DNA of 60,000 nt from Branchiostoma floridae (lineage: Eukaryota > Chordata > Leptocardii > Amphioxiformes > Branchiostomatidae), in contig NC_049982.1 of assembly GCF_000003815.2 (NCBI RefSeq), forward strand, positions 18,779,534 through 18,839,533, read 5' to 3'. Positions 38,601 through 44,560 of the stretch are shown here, in pieces. The first letter of the stretch is position 1; the number at the start of each line of letters is the position of its first letter. The translations under genes and the position numbers were made by a program. The notes below the pieces were generated by a model. It searched no databases. It was not told where the DNA came from and saw only the letters and a list, made by a program, of their open reading frames with translations.

Positions 38601-39718
38601 ATCCGATACCGCCACTGGTATGTCATCAACGTATTAGATACAATGTTTATGAAAGTTTAGTGCTATGGTAGCGTTCCTGTAAGGACTGGGCTCTCCCGTC
38701 TGGACAGTGGATGTAGCAGAGAGTTTGACGTGGCCAAAGAGATACTGCTGGCGTTTTTTAGTCCTCATTATATTGTACATTTTGACATTTTCGGAAAGGT
38801 TTACTTCGACATAGCGTAATATTTGAATAGATGCCAGGATGCAACAGTTTTATCCTGACCAAAATCCCTTTATGTTGAACATGGGCACCATTTATCACTA
38901 CATAAATCTCCTTCAGCACAGGCATATACTCTAGTATATATAAAGTATAACTTGGCCTTGAAATGATAAGGACCCAAGACAAATATATGGAACACATCTT
39001 AAAACACATACAGTCTGGGGAAAAATCCTAACATGAACTACTTGTTTGTCCGTTCAATTTTGAGGTGGTGTAATGCTCTGCAGATGGTTTACGCAAGAGG
39101 GTAGCTGAAGACAGACTGTCAACGTTAGCGGAGAACGTTCTGCATTAACAAATCTAGAGCGCGCCCACCCGCGTGCAAGAGTAACAGCAGAAGCTCAGAA
39201 ACTCCTTTTGCGGTCTCAAATAAGCAAATATCTTAAAATATACATTAATTATGCTAACATGACGTCTATAAGTCATGCTCTGCACGCAAAATAAATGCAT
39301 AGAAACAAATGACGAAGCTTAAATCTAGGACGGTTAAGTTTCAGAATATTCGAAAAAGTAATGATAACGTTATAAGTAATAGGCCAATAATTGATACAAG
39401 TGTCTAGATCTTTGCACAGATTCTAAGCTGGTAAGAGTAATAGCAACCACTTGAGATACTGATTCAGAACAACGTGTGCAGAACCTCACAACAACCAAAC
39501 TTCTGGGAGAAGCTATTTTAGCTGCTTTACTTCGCAAGGCAGTGCGTGCCCCCACCTGTGCGAGCTCACCGCCCACTTTTCTCGCCAGCAACCATGCGCA
39601 TATATGGTTCTACGTATAACTGATCAAATATTCAACAAAACGGACTGTTTTGCGAAAACTGTGGAAAATGGACGCCTGTAAGGACATTTCAATAGATACT
39701 TCTTCATACTCACCGCAT
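1..39718 (-). CDS. Mosaic secreted CCP-CCP-(EGF)n-EGF-CCP gene (gene-level entry, 3' end outside window)
   Basis: Gene model assembled from splice sites and frame. Exon 1 gives ATGCG; exon 2 completes Met-Arg and a hydrophobic signal peptide (about residues 3-22, ending near PVGGQ). Then come two six-cysteine-type CCP exons, about 28 EGF exons, and at least five CCP exons with two 21-nt linker exons. Every junction checked keeps the frame: exons 1/2 meet in phase 2, all later junctions in phase 1. The CCP cysteine pattern resembles the six-Cys CCPs of selectins. EGF repeats carry calcium-binding and O-glycosylation consensus sites, so an extracellular adhesion, matrix or recognition role is plausible, but no ortholog is recognised. 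The protein continues past position 1. The model joins exons over 35 kb; two separate genes (EGF-rich and CCP-rich) cannot be excluded without transcripts. Confidence 0.65.
404..601 (-). CDS. CCP/sushi domain exon
   Basis: A 198-nt phase 1-1 exon between a gtacag acceptor and a GTAAGTG donor. It translates without stop as one six-cysteine [50 protein letters not shown]. Exon and downstream intron resemble the 2,458 copy (shared intron blocks 605-760 and 2,660-2,835), so these two come from a segment duplication. Confidence 0.82.
1357..1557 (-). CDS. CCP/sushi domain exon
   Basis: A 201-nt phase 1-1 exon; acceptor ctgaacag, donor GTAAGTG. It encodes a six-Cys CCP with [14 protein letters not shown] at the start, [41 protein letters not shown]-started reading frame here is only a track artefact; the true entry is the splice acceptor. 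With the preceding 21-nt exon the junction reads DDSS-V-ACSAR. Confidence 0.85.
2007..2027 (-). CDS. 21-nt linker microexon between CCP exons (copy 1)
   Basis: Minus strand: polypyrimidine-rich acceptor (ccccttctttcag), 21 nt, then donor GTAAGC. Spliced in phase 1-1 it encodes L-W-P-D-D-S-S between two CCP domains. The microexon and about 35 nt of upstream intron are duplicated at 3,188-3,208, where frame and splice signals are also kept. That parallel conservation is the main evidence for it being real. Confidence 0.6.
2458..2658 (-). CDS. CCP/sushi domain exon
   Basis: A 201-nt phase 1-1 exon; acceptor ctgtacag... followed by TGGCC, donor GTAAGTAC. Encodes [50 protein letters not shown]: six cysteines and the conserved Trp of a CCP fold. 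Closest to the 404 exon. Confidence 0.85.
3188..3208 (-). CDS. 21-nt linker microexon between CCP exons (copy 2)
   Basis: Minus strand: acceptor ccccttctttcag, 21 nt, donor GTAAGTA. In phase 1-1 it encodes T-L-A-D-D-S-T between the 3,892 and 2,458 CCP exons. Paralogue of the 2,007 microexon; DDS is shared while flanking residues differ. Confidence 0.6.
3892..4092 (-). CDS. CCP/sushi domain exon
   Basis: A 201-nt phase 1-1 exon; acceptor tatacag then CGGCC, donor GTAAGTGA. Encodes [52 protein letters not shown] six-Cys CCP like its downstream neighbours; first CCP after the EGF block in transcript order among those visible. Confidence 0.84.
4340..5035 (+). repeat. GT-rich dispersed repeat, tandem modules
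   Basis: Two adjacent modules (about 4,530-4,640 and 4,683-4,800) share gcagcggggcgagtgtgttt, a following 'aagataactcg' and 'catgatttttggtag' block; a third partial module follows with 'ccccctggcggc'. The same blocks recur near 9,355-9,800, 10,905-11,080, 48,775-49,045 and 49,625-50,010, so this is a dispersed non-coding family. No coding potential seen. Confidence 0.65.
5400..5938 (-). mobile_element. Complete MITE, PIF/Harbinger-like, with TAA target duplication
   Basis: Ends are inverted repeats of about 33 nt beginning GGCCACAGCAAGTAAATTTT and running to the block ending gacatcc. Left end 5,400-5,432, right end 5,906-5,938, essentially perfect. Both ends are flanked by TAA (5,397-5,399 and 5,939-5,941). 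Three-base TWA duplications are typical of PIF/Harbinger elements; no transposase is present. The minus strand of the interior is colinear with intron sequence repeated throughout the EGF array. Confidence 0.75.
5944..6079. repeat. Foldback element (inverted arms of about 46-50 nt)
   Basis: Left arm 5,944-5,989 begins gttaatgacccgcc and ends aacgcctggtc; right arm 6,030-6,079 is its imperfect reverse complement (gaccaggcgtta ... ggcgggtcattaac). The spacer is about 40 nt. It abuts the MITE at 5,400-5,938. Confidence 0.75.
6335..6500 (+). repeat. Dispersed repeat copy (pair with 9,090-9,260)
   Basis: Shares the blocks 'gggctaggaagaaagcaattcacacatcc', a 'gaagta' step and 'gaaatctaaaaatata' in the same order with 9,095-9,260. 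Both copies sit downstream of AT-rich sequence with repeated taccattt/taacat words. Function unknown; probably a transposon relic. Confidence 0.5.
7109..7237. repeat. 129-bp near-perfect palindrome
   Basis: Arms of about 61 nt: gctcc at the left end pairs with ggagc at the right, followed by ctgattgt/acaatcag, and then long GC-rich arms with gaatcgacaccgg/ccggtgtcgattc. Short 'atcgaca' words repeat inside each arm. Reading frames on both strands through it are by-products of the symmetry. Confidence 0.8.
7551..7795 (+). mobile_element. Degenerate tRNA-headed SINE
   Basis: A box-A-like tagcgaactgg (7,563-7,573) and a decayed box-B-like atttgatactc (about 7,606-7,616) sit at tRNA-like spacing. 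They are followed by the body block 'gtgcccttggcaaaggcacttcac', 'cctcacttcac' and 'gtaaatatgggtacctg', which I recognise as a SINE-type body seen in lancelet-like genomes. The head lacks a foldable tRNA. Confidence 0.6.
8636..8749 (-). CDS. Divergent calcium-binding EGF exon with GC splice donor
   Basis: A 114-nt phase 1-1 exon; acceptor tttttgcag, donor GCAAGT (GC-AG type; a GT donor four nt downstream would break phase symmetry). Encodes DTNEC, six cysteines, the hydroxylation consensus [12 protein letters not shown], and ends HCETG. The O-fucose site CDNGGTC is kept, but O-glucose (CEGVTC) and O-GlcNAc ([10 protein letters not shown]) consensus residues are missing, unlike the array EGFs. 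Not part of the amplified family. Confidence 0.85.
9095..9260 (+). repeat. Dispersed repeat copy (pair with 6,335-6,500)
   Basis: Colinear short blocks with the 6.3-kb copy: 'tgggctgg', 'gggcaattcacacatccc', 'aagta', 'gaaaatctaaaaatac'. No coding potential. Confidence 0.5.
10030..10600 (+). repeat. Dispersed element with G/C homopolymer block and tgacgtcat motifs
   Basis: Starts near 'aaccctatccagactggg', has a run of 13 or more G (10,072-10,084), a C run, another G run (10,159-10,167), two full tgacgtca palindromes (about 10,240 and 10,373) and 'ccgccatcttggat' twice. The layout is that of a dispersed repeat rather than a local promoter. Confidence 0.45.
11444..11493. repeat. (TA)n microsatellite of the long units (representative)
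   Basis: A pure TA tract following 'gttatggca'. The same tract recurs in every long unit with varying length, at about 13,742, 16,033, 18,404, 20,095, 21,813, 24,778, 25,707, 27,916, 29,521, 31,777 and 32,658. Some have interruptions (ttta, taaata, a gtggca or gcggca insert, or a terminal GT run at 31,802). Confidence 0.85.
11620..11733 (-). CDS. cbEGF exon, array copy 1 (last in transcript)
   Basis: A 114-nt phase 1-1 exon. Reads DIDEC, CASDPC, CQYGGTC, then [25 protein letters not shown]: six EGF cysteines plus calcium, hydroxylation, O-glucose, O-fucose and O-GlcNAc consensus sites. Donor GTCAGG; upstream intron of the 'gaagg' type. The units on its left are partial. Confidence 0.88.
12306..12419 (-). 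CDS. cbEGF exon, array copy 2 (DTDEC variant)
   Basis: Same 38-codon EGF, but codon 2 is ACC (Thr) so the calcium-binding start reads DTDEC; a synonymous change lies near the last Cys. Donor GTCAGG although it follows an S interval, so donor type and interval type are not locked together. Confidence 0.87.
12986..13100 (-). pseudogene. cbEGF exon, array copy 3: frameshifted (115 nt)
   Basis: One extra T at 13,097-13,098 makes the exon 115 nt: after the usual acceptor the frame reads N-N-R-stop instead of DIDEC. It also carries Glu to Ala at EGF residue 37. Splice signals are intact, donor GTTAGT. Inclusion would truncate the protein; skipping it keeps frame because flanking introns are phase 1. 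An assembly or sequencing error is possible. Confidence 0.75.
13920..14033 (-). CDS. cbEGF exon, array copy 4
   Basis: Consensus 38-codon EGF. Donor GTCAGG at the end of an L interval; upstream intron 'gtaga' type. Confidence 0.87.
14599..14712 (-). CDS. cbEGF exon, array copy 5
   Basis: Consensus EGF; donor GTTAGT; upstream intron 'gtaga' type, running into the gap at 14,789. Confidence 0.87.
14789..15421. other. Assembly gap, 633 N
   Basis: Left flank stops in the upstream intron of copy 5 and right flank resumes in the same part of the next unit (gttacaacataagc). A gap of about one S unit fits, so one EGF exon probably lies inside. Confidence 0.8.
16211..16324 (-). CDS. cbEGF exon, array copy 6
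   Basis: Consensus EGF; donor GTCAGG after an L interval. The upstream intron has 'tttgtgacaaaataatc' where other copies have 'tttgttac'. Confidence 0.87.
16409..16508. other. Assembly gap, 100 N, probably near zero real length
   Basis: Flanks tttaacat and tacctagac are separated in other units by only 11 nt, so the 100 N is a placeholder at an uncertain join, not missing sequence of that size. Confidence 0.7.
16980..17093 (-). CDS. cbEGF exon, array copy 7
   Basis: Consensus EGF; donor GTTAGT; upstream intron 'gtaga' type. Confidence 0.87.
17660..17773 (-). CDS. cbEGF exon, array copy 8
   Basis: Consensus EGF protein; codon for Thr 24 is ACA as in copy 3 (catgtataacc on the plus strand), linking copies 3 and 8 as close relatives. 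Donor GTTAGT; upstream intron 'gaagg' type. Confidence 0.87.
18532..18631. other. Assembly gap, 100 N, probably near zero real length
   Basis: Flanks 'aaaacatc' and 'cttgtctaaaac' are separated by only about 3 nt in other L units. Placeholder gap. The left flank also has an extra C (taaccctaac) compared with other units. Confidence 0.7.
18666..18779 (-). CDS. cbEGF exon, array copy 9 (DTDEC variant)
   Basis: Same Ile to Thr change as copy 2, the only other unit with it, which suggests conversion or common descent across about 6 kb. Donor GTCAGG. Confidence 0.87.
19346..19459 (-). CDS. cbEGF exon, array copy 10
   Basis: Consensus EGF; donor GTTAGT; upstream intron 'gaagg' type. Confidence 0.87.
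20273..20386 (-). CDS. cbEGF exon, array copy 11
   Basis: Consensus EGF; donor GTCAGG followed by the rarer 'gatttgaaag' intron variant shared with copies 16 and 17; upstream intron 'gaagg' type. Confidence 0.87.
20953..21066 (-). CDS. cbEGF exon, array copy 12
   Basis: Consensus EGF protein with a synonymous change at Thr 32 (ACC) shared with copy 24. Donor GTTAGT. Confidence 0.87.
21290..21389. other. Assembly gap, 100 N, probably near zero real length
   Basis: Flanks 'tacctgtgt' and 'gatagtagc' are separated by about 5 nt in sister units. Placeholder gap. Confidence 0.7.
21983..22096 (-). CDS. cbEGF exon, array copy 13
   Basis: Consensus EGF; donor GTCAGG; upstream intron 'gtaga' type. 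Confidence 0.87.
22477..23177. other. Assembly gap, 701 N
   Basis: Flanks lie about 20 nt apart within the same point of two successive units, so the gap matches one S unit (about 680 nt) and probably hides one EGF exon. Confidence 0.8.
23343..23456 (-). CDS. cbEGF exon, array copy 14
   Basis: Consensus EGF; donor GTTAGT; upstream intron 'gaagg' type. Confidence 0.87.
24023..24136 (-). CDS. cbEGF exon, array copy 15
   Basis: Consensus EGF; donor GTTAGT with the intron variant 'gtacatttc' just downstream; upstream intron 'gaagg' type. Confidence 0.87.
24952..25065 (-). CDS. cbEGF exon, array copy 16
   Basis: Consensus EGF; donor GTCAGG. Its L unit and the next (copy 17) are 929 nt each and almost identical, the only adjacent pair of standard L units. 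Confidence 0.87.
25881..25994 (-). CDS. cbEGF exon, array copy 17
   Basis: Consensus EGF; donor GTCAGG; upstream intron 'gtaga' type with one extra C (ctgcatttc). Near-duplicate of the copy 16 unit on its left. Confidence 0.87.
26561..26674 (-). CDS. cbEGF exon, array copy 18
   Basis: Consensus EGF; donor GTTAGT; upstream intron 'gtaga' type. Confidence 0.87.
27161..27274 (-). CDS. cbEGF exon, array copy 19 (unit with 80-nt intron deletion)
   Basis: Consensus EGF; donor GTTAGT. The unit is only 600 nt because about 80 nt is missing at 27,090 (tgtctatg joined to caatgatag). Exon and splice sites are intact. Confidence 0.87.
28090..28203 (-). CDS. cbEGF exon, array copy 20
   Basis: Consensus EGF; donor GTCAGG. 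The acceptor region reads 'gctgctatag' rather than 'gctgttatag', shared only with copy 22. Confidence 0.87.
28770..28883 (-). CDS. cbEGF exon, array copy 21
   Basis: Consensus EGF; donor GTTAGT; upstream intron 'gaagg' type with a tgtttg/tccgtt variant near the acceptor. Confidence 0.87.
29704..29817 (-). CDS. cbEGF exon, array copy 22
   Basis: Consensus EGF; donor GTCAGG; acceptor variant shared with copy 20. Confidence 0.87.
30384..30497 (-). CDS. cbEGF exon, array copy 23 (Asp to Gly)
   Basis: EGF residue 35 reads Gly ([10 protein letters not shown]) instead of Asp; otherwise consensus. The O-GlcNAc consensus is still satisfied. Donor GTTAGT. Confidence 0.87.
31064..31177 (-). CDS. cbEGF exon, array copy 24
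   Basis: Consensus protein; shares the synonymous Thr 32 codon and neighbouring intron variants with copy 12. Donor GTTAGT; upstream intron 'gaagg' type. Confidence 0.87.
31945..32058 (-). CDS. cbEGF exon, array copy 25
   Basis: Consensus EGF; donor GTCAGG. The upstream intron is more diverged (acatgatcaatg, cagatctagac), marking the older right edge of the array. Its downstream L interval is shortened to 881 nt. Confidence 0.87.
32815..32928 (-). CDS. cbEGF exon, array copy 26 (first array EGF in transcript)
   Basis: Consensus EGF; donor GTTAGTATT with several private intron changes. Despite a diverged intron the exon protein is identical, suggesting constraint or exon conversion. Confidence 0.87.
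33240..33362 (-). repeat. Truncated array-intron fragment at the right border
   Basis: Contains 'gtaagtgataccagtctacc', 'cactagtgtctctttt' and 'aactttcttgaatacag' in array order, repeating sequence just passed at 33,140-33,215. This is a partial extra intron segment without an EGF exon; array homology stops here. Confidence 0.7.
33435..33629 (-). CDS. CCP/sushi domain exon (second CCP)
   Basis: A 195-nt phase 1-1 exon; acceptor acatgctcag, donor GTACCACAG. Encodes a six-Cys [47 protein letters not shown]. It connects the N-terminal CCP with the EGF array. Its sequence is not close to the 3' CCP group (no ARTDPPEG start). Confidence 0.85.
33630..35310 (-). other. Intron between the two N-terminal CCP exons
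   Basis: No exon signal found. Near 34,740-34,800 there is a run resembling a dispersed repeat tail (gggcaagtcaaggcaaagtttattgcgc split by variants). Otherwise unique AT-rich sequence. Confidence 0.45.
35311..35523 (-). CDS. Basic CCP-like domain exon (first CCP)
   Basis: A 213-nt phase 1-1 exon; acceptor ctgccttgcag, donor GTGAGTAG. Starts after the signal-peptide exon as [10 protein letters not shown] and continues [24 protein letters not shown], the highly basic [11 protein letters not shown], then [12 protein letters not shown]. The spacing of cysteines 1-4 and the Trp fits a CCP. The basic loop and a seventh cysteine (DGC) are unusual. The basic cluster could bind glycosaminoglycan; this is inference. 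Confidence 0.75.
35739..35815 (-). CDS. Signal-peptide exon
   Basis: A 77-nt exon; acceptor tctgttttag, donor GTACGT. It enters with one base completing codon 2 and leaves in phase 1. Encodes [20 protein letters not shown] then QKKVT: a hydrophobic core of about 15 residues followed by small residues before the cleavage region. With the ATGCG exon the product begins [11 protein letters not shown], a classic secretory signal. Frame and phase match both candidate first exons. Confidence 0.75.
37046..37100 (+). repeat. Diverged end of the PIF/Harbinger-like MITE family
   Basis: 'aagccacaccgccttaattttatggatgac' followed by 'ccctctggagaccccaaaa' aligns in order with the left end of the 5,400 element (ggccacagcaag..., then tcctctgcagactgcaaaa). 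Preceded by TTA. A matching right end was not found. Confidence 0.5.
37640..38263 (-). other. Two coding-like fragments with a shared TPAEL motif
   Basis: Two neighbouring minus-strand open stretches share a motif: [12 protein letters not shown] (about 37,800-37,740) and [12 protein letters not shown] (about 38,190-38,150). The DNA around the motif is also similar, so this is an old local duplication. No start, splice structure or known domain is clear; it may be relic coding sequence from a mobile element or pseudogene. Confidence 0.3.
39714..39718 (-). CDS. First coding exon (ATGCG) of the mosaic gene
   Basis: Minus strand: ctgccaccATGCG followed by donor GTGAGTATG. The ATG has a good vertebrate-style Kozak context (ccacc). 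Joined to the 35,739-35,815 exon it gives ATG CGG GTC and a signal peptide. The 5' UTR lies at higher coordinates, with an inverted repeat cccgtct-c-agacggg near 39,758. A homologous copy exists at 44,892-44,896. Confidence 0.6.
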
Positions 39719-40440
39719 GGTGGCAGTTCTCTAAGGAGCTACCGACTTTCCGACCCGTCTCAGACGGGGTGTTGGGCGGAAATCATGACAACTGAACTTC
39801 GCCCGATCACGCAACGCTAAGTTAATAAGGATAGCCTCCAAAGTAGGCTTCTTGTGGTGTTTCAACTTGTCACCTTTAGACTGATAAGGACCTATTTCTG
39901 GTCAACGCCGTGTTTTGAGGGCTGCGTTTAATAACAATGAATATGATAGCAATCAGAATTTCAGAAAATATTGTGTATTCACCAAGCGATAGCAATAAAA
40001 CAATGCCCTTGGAAAAGCCTGGTACGTTGACTGACGAGATTAGGTATCAACCCTCAGGAACCCTCGGGCCTATCTGCGACATCACACCCAGCCTGCGTCA
40101 TCGCACAAACAGATGGTTGTAAAACTTAACTAAAAACGGACAGATAGTGTGATAAAATAGCGGTGTTGTTTGAAATATCAAAAAGTATTGTTAGACACGT
40201 TTTTCTGTCAACGGTAAGCAAAGAATGCTCTACGTAGCTCATGTGGACGAAGGAACAATAGCAAATTATCTCAAGAAATCATGCGTGCTAAACGTGTCTT
40301 CTGAGTCATTTCATCTTATAATGTATTTTTGTGGTATAACCGACAACTTGTCTGGACTTAATCCAGTTTGTAGTTTCCTATCTACAAAAAACAAACACAA
40401 ACAAAAAGGTGAATATGTTTTTAGACATGTTTCCTTTTAA
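39719..40440 (-). other. Putative 5' UTR/promoter region of the mosaic gene
   Basis: The block 39,719-39,795 is conserved with 44,897-44,965, including aaggagctaccga, tttccgacccgtctcagacg and ggcggaaat. No clear TATA box. Homology with the second copy continues in pieces to about 40,240, as expected for a segmental duplication that includes the promoter. Confidence 0.4.
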
Positions 40441-40947
40441 AAGAACACCCATGTGACGTAAGGGCCTGTTCAAACCTGGCTATATTAAGTCAGAATGAGA
40501 TTCATATTAAATTCTGTCAATACCCAGACGTACGCTCAAAATGTCGAATTTGTCGAATACATTGACTTATGAGTGACCCACCTCTAGCGTATAAATAACG
40601 AATTCAGCGCATTCATTGCGTATAAGGTGCGTATGTAGCACGAAACACTATTTTTCTTGCACGAGTAGATGCGTGTGCAAGGCGCGTTTCGATCGTATTG
40701 CGGACGCACTCAACTTAGCCGATTGCATGCTTGACGCATTTCTGTCCAATGCGAAGTGTATTTCGACCTCGATTGATTATGAAAACGGCCGCCTTCCGCT
40801 GTTTTCATTACCGGTGCAGATTCCATAGCACGAAAACCTTTTTGTTAACATGGGCCACTCGAAATGTGGACGAGCATTCAACCACCATATACATAGTATG
40901 ATACTGAATCTCGAGGGCACCCCGCTGGTCTACGCGCACTTACCTAT

Positions 40948-41156
40948 TAAGGTGCTCCCACCGCACTTGTGTCAAGCTTGCGTCACTGCGGGGTTTGAAA
41001 GATGCTCAACGAATTTCAGAGATAAAGAACGAATTTTCTCTCTTTTTACGGAATATCTAAATTATAAACAATCGGAGAAAATAACAAAACAGTGACGCAG
41101 TGAACGAACCCCACAGTGACGCAAGCTTGACACAAGTGCGGTGGGAGCGCACCTTA
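40948..41156. mobile_element. MITE-like foldback with TTA(A) ends
   Basis: Left arm from 40,948 reads ttaaggtgctcccaccgcac and continues to gcggggtt; right arm 41,107-41,156 is its reverse complement with one extra base pair (ggtgggagcgcacctta). Arms are about 47 nt, internal spacer about 110 nt, TTA at both outer ends. Overlapping reading frames are not genes. Confidence 0.75.
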
Positions 41157-41329
41157 AGTATTCGTGCAATCTGTCGGCATAGTGTGCTATATCTGCCCTG
41201 CATTGAAGGTGGGTATAGATTCAAAAACCTAAGAGGTAATATGTAATGATGAGTAATAAGGCAATAACTGATACGTCTTTGCATCATAATTAGAACGCAA
41301 AAGAAATGGTATGATATGTTAAAGATACA

Positions 41330-42392
41330 GGTGTGACAGCGATCTCGCCCCTCGGGGGGGGCGAGATCACTAGCGTTTTCGCCCCCCTTTAGCGTTTTCG
41401 CCCCCCCCCCCCCAAGAGCAGCTGGTTACTACATATTACAGGTGCGCTACCTGGTACTATACTGCACCTGGGGAGTAACGTGTATGGTGTGTTACCTGGT
41501 ACCTTATGGCACCTTATTACCGTACCGTAAGATGCCTGTCATACCTCGAAAGTCGATACTATATTGTTCGGTGTAAACATGACATTGAAATGAAAAAGAC
41601 AATTTTTGCAGCTGACGTGGCATAAAAACAGTGCTACTGCGAACGTATAAATCAACACCGTCTATGGTACGGAATACGTCAGCTATATGTTTTCAATTTG
41701 TCACAGTGTTTTCTTTCTTGTGCTGGAAACATTTCCAAAGCACTAACAAAAACACACGTGAATAATACTTTCTCATTATAAACACTATCTACGCGCAAGT
41801 TGACATAGCTGTTAGCTACACAAACACTGGTAAAGTACCAGTCTTAAGAAACACGGGTAAATGCATCAGTTCCTAAATACTAGAAAAAACAGTCATGTTG
41901 GAGGTGAAGATATCCCTTGGCCAGGTGCATATACCAAAATGTGCGTTATTCTAATTAATACCTAATATTTGCATAATTAATAAAGACATTACATAGTTCT
42001 TTTGTGGTCACTTCATGGTAGAGACTTCATATTGGAGATATATAGGTTGTTTGAGGACAGGTGAATACAATGAAATACATCTTATGTCAAGACTCAGGTA
42101 TATGCAATAATGGGAATACAAGGGACCCAACCCTCCTTGTCTGAAACAAGTTCAACTATCTTTATTACCATGTAATTACGTTACTATTGATACTATGAAT
42201 GGAGTTATGTATTAAACTCGTGTACTTATATCATTCTGAAATTGCATTTTGTGATTTATACCAATCAACTTCTACAATGTCATGTAAACCCGTTATTTTT
42301 TGGGGGGGCGAAATCGCTAAAGGGGGACGAGGTAGGGGGGCGAGATCACTAGCCGGGGAGGGCGAGATCGCTAGTGATTTCGCTGTCACACC
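41330..42392. mobile_element. About 1.06-kb element with inverted GGTGTGACAGCGA ends
   Basis: Left end ggtgtgacagcgatctcgcc, right end ending in aaatcactagcg's complement gatttcgctgtcacacc. Internal subterminal repeats of gcgagatcactagc and gcgaaatcgctaaag with long G or C runs occur on both sides in inverted orientation. The interior has no coding sequence. Flanking 'aagaaatggtatgatatgtt' also occurs at 44,665 without this element, so it inserted after the local duplication. Confidence 0.7.
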
Positions 42393-43075
42393 GGCCTGCT
42401 GCTAGTAAGTATTACCTCCTGAAGCAGTTTGGCAACCATTGGCTTGACTTCATAATTCGAATATCATGCCGAAGCTAAAAGTATGACTGAAGAAAAGACA
42501 ACAAAAGTGGAGACACACAAAGCATAAAAAGATCCCCTTTTATCTGTGAAATTCGTTGAACGTTCTGTCGCGGTCACAGCGATGTCGCCGCCCTTGTGGA
42601 ATGGGTGTGTTACAGATTACAGTTGTAAAACTCTCATATGAAATTTCGATGAGATAGATAGTGGTTTGAAATAGCTGTGCGGTTTGAAAAAAGTACTCTG
42701 AGTCACCGAGTGCGATTCTTTGTCAAAGGTGAAGCGAAGAAGCGAAGGACGTTACATGCAGCTTCAGTGCGAACGTGCGTCTATCACACATGTACACAAT
42801 AACTGATTATCTGTATCTGGAAATCAAGCGTGTGTAACTTCCAAAGTTGCCTGCTGTGTTTCATGCTTCACTTATTACGAATAATTGATCAACATCTTAT
42901 CCTCTCCGACAAATATGCTCAAATTGTGCCCATTAATTTCTAAAAGAAAAAAGTGTTTATGTAGAAACACCCCGAAAGTGACATATGCATGTCACAGATC
43001 TGAAAGTCCCACGAGTAATTGTCCAGAGGATGTAGACTACTACTAGTATTCGTGCAAGAATATTTCAACTCAATT

Positions 43076-43430
43076 GCAGAGCTTCACCATGAGCTGAGGC
43101 GTCGCAGATTTCCGTCTAGCGAGCGCACGGTCGTTATGATTTTAAAAATACAACATTTCAATTTAAAGTTTTCCACAGCATCGTGAAAAGTTCAACACGG
43201 TAAAAAATTAATGAACAAAGAAAGTTGAACCAGGCGGGTTCGACAACTGACGTGCTACCTGTACGCTACGTGCAGACCGTGCCTAGGCCTGGAGGACACG
43301 CGAGAAGACAGAGGAGTGGAGCGTGGTCTTTCATGCGATGTCGCAGTGACGATGACCTCACGTGCAGAGGTACGTGCCTATGGCTGTGTACATATGTATG
43401 CATGTTTCTTTCCTCACGGACAACCATCTA
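43076..43430 (+). repeat. Segmental duplication block, copy 1 (with CCP-like relic)
   Basis: About 350 nt nearly matching 46,606-47,030: 'gcagagcttcac.atgagctgag', 'aacaaagaaagttgaacc', 'cgctacgtgcagaccgtgcc', 'gatgtcgcagtgacgatgac'. The plus strand has a short open stretch ending in GDDDLTC-like sequence before a gtacgtg donor, faintly like the end of a CCP exon, but early cysteines are not in frame. Confidence 0.55.
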
Positions 43431-44199
43431 GTACTGGCCATGGGTCTTGTGTGTTTCACATGTGCAGGCCTTCGTTTCCTTGGCCACCGTAATCTAAGGG
43501 GCTTCACGATATTTACAGGAGGTGAGGCGGTGAGCTCTGGTGCAAAGCGGGTCCGGTCAAAATATTTTTCCATAGCTCTTGCACCGTTCACATATTTTTA
43601 TGGCCCTCTGGGCCCCTCCCCACCCGCAATACATTTCGATTGCCTTTTACACACTCTCTCTTAAATTACACTTAAAGCAAGCAGTGGTTTTGTTTGAACG
43701 GGACGACGATCGGGGTGACAAGACGCGTGCGTCTACAACTTACACGCACTGGAGTCCTGCTTGGGCATGTCTACAATCGGTGTCTCTCCCAAAGTTTTAT
43801 AACATGGGCAGCCGATTTTACATTTTGATAACATGTATACAAACACTTGATGTTGACTCGCACTGCAACAGTAGTAAGACCTTGTCTGATATCACTTCTC
43901 CAATCTACGTGAAAAACTGAATATCTGCCCCAAATGGTAACGTTACGCAAGATCACAAAAGTATTACTAAACGTTTTATCCCTTTGCTATCCGTGAACCA
44001 TTCCGTTTACAAAGATGGAAGCACCGCTGCACACAGGGTTCATATTGATACCAATTTACTACTTTCTATAGTCTTCGCAAACTTCGTGCGTACATAAAAT
44101 CACATAACAGAGGAGTCGACAGCAAATTCTTATGCAAGTTATGGGGAGGGCAAACTATTACTAGTAGTATATTGACGGAATCCTAGGGGGTCGGGGCAT

Positions 44200-44560
44200 G
44201 CTTTCCCGGGAAAAGATTTAGATCTTGTCTCTGAAACGCTATTTGCTGCATTGTCAGGGGCAAATTTTGCTAGCAGACTGAGCTAAGTTAAATAGTATGC
44301 TTATTACATGGTTTTAGCTTGGGTTATTGAGGGCGACGTCCCCCTCAAAACGTATTTTCACGATTTCGAGCGTCCAAGGTATCGCAAGGAAGCCGTCGCA
44401 AGGTAGGTCCGGGAAAATGTGGGAATCTGGGCCCACTGAAACATGATTTCCTGCATTTTGAGGGACAAATGTTGCTGGCAGAATATGCCACATTAAATGA
44501 CATTTCTGTGAGAGAAAAGATTTTGACAGCTCTGGACGAAACGCTAACTTCAATCTTAAA
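44200..44560 (-). repeat. Dispersed repeat with internal duplication
   Basis: Two related blocks (44,200-44,275 and 44,405-44,500) each contain a gggaaaa...tgaaac/ctgcatt...caaat..tgctggcaga pattern. Reads as a non-coding dispersed element; an open frame on the minus strand has no recognisable domain. Confidence 0.4.

Larger units (their letters stand above)
35816..39713 (-). other. First intron of the mosaic gene
   Basis: Contains a diverged MITE end at 37,046-37,100 (ttttatggatgacaccctct, related to the 5,400 element), two adjacent coding-like minus-strand fragments (37,640-37,927 and 38,033-38,263) and otherwise unrecognised sequence. Confidence 0.45.

Noticed and set aside
40850-41287. 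Frames at 40.85-41.29 kb on both strands
   Set aside because: They overlap the 209-bp foldback MITE and include its arms.
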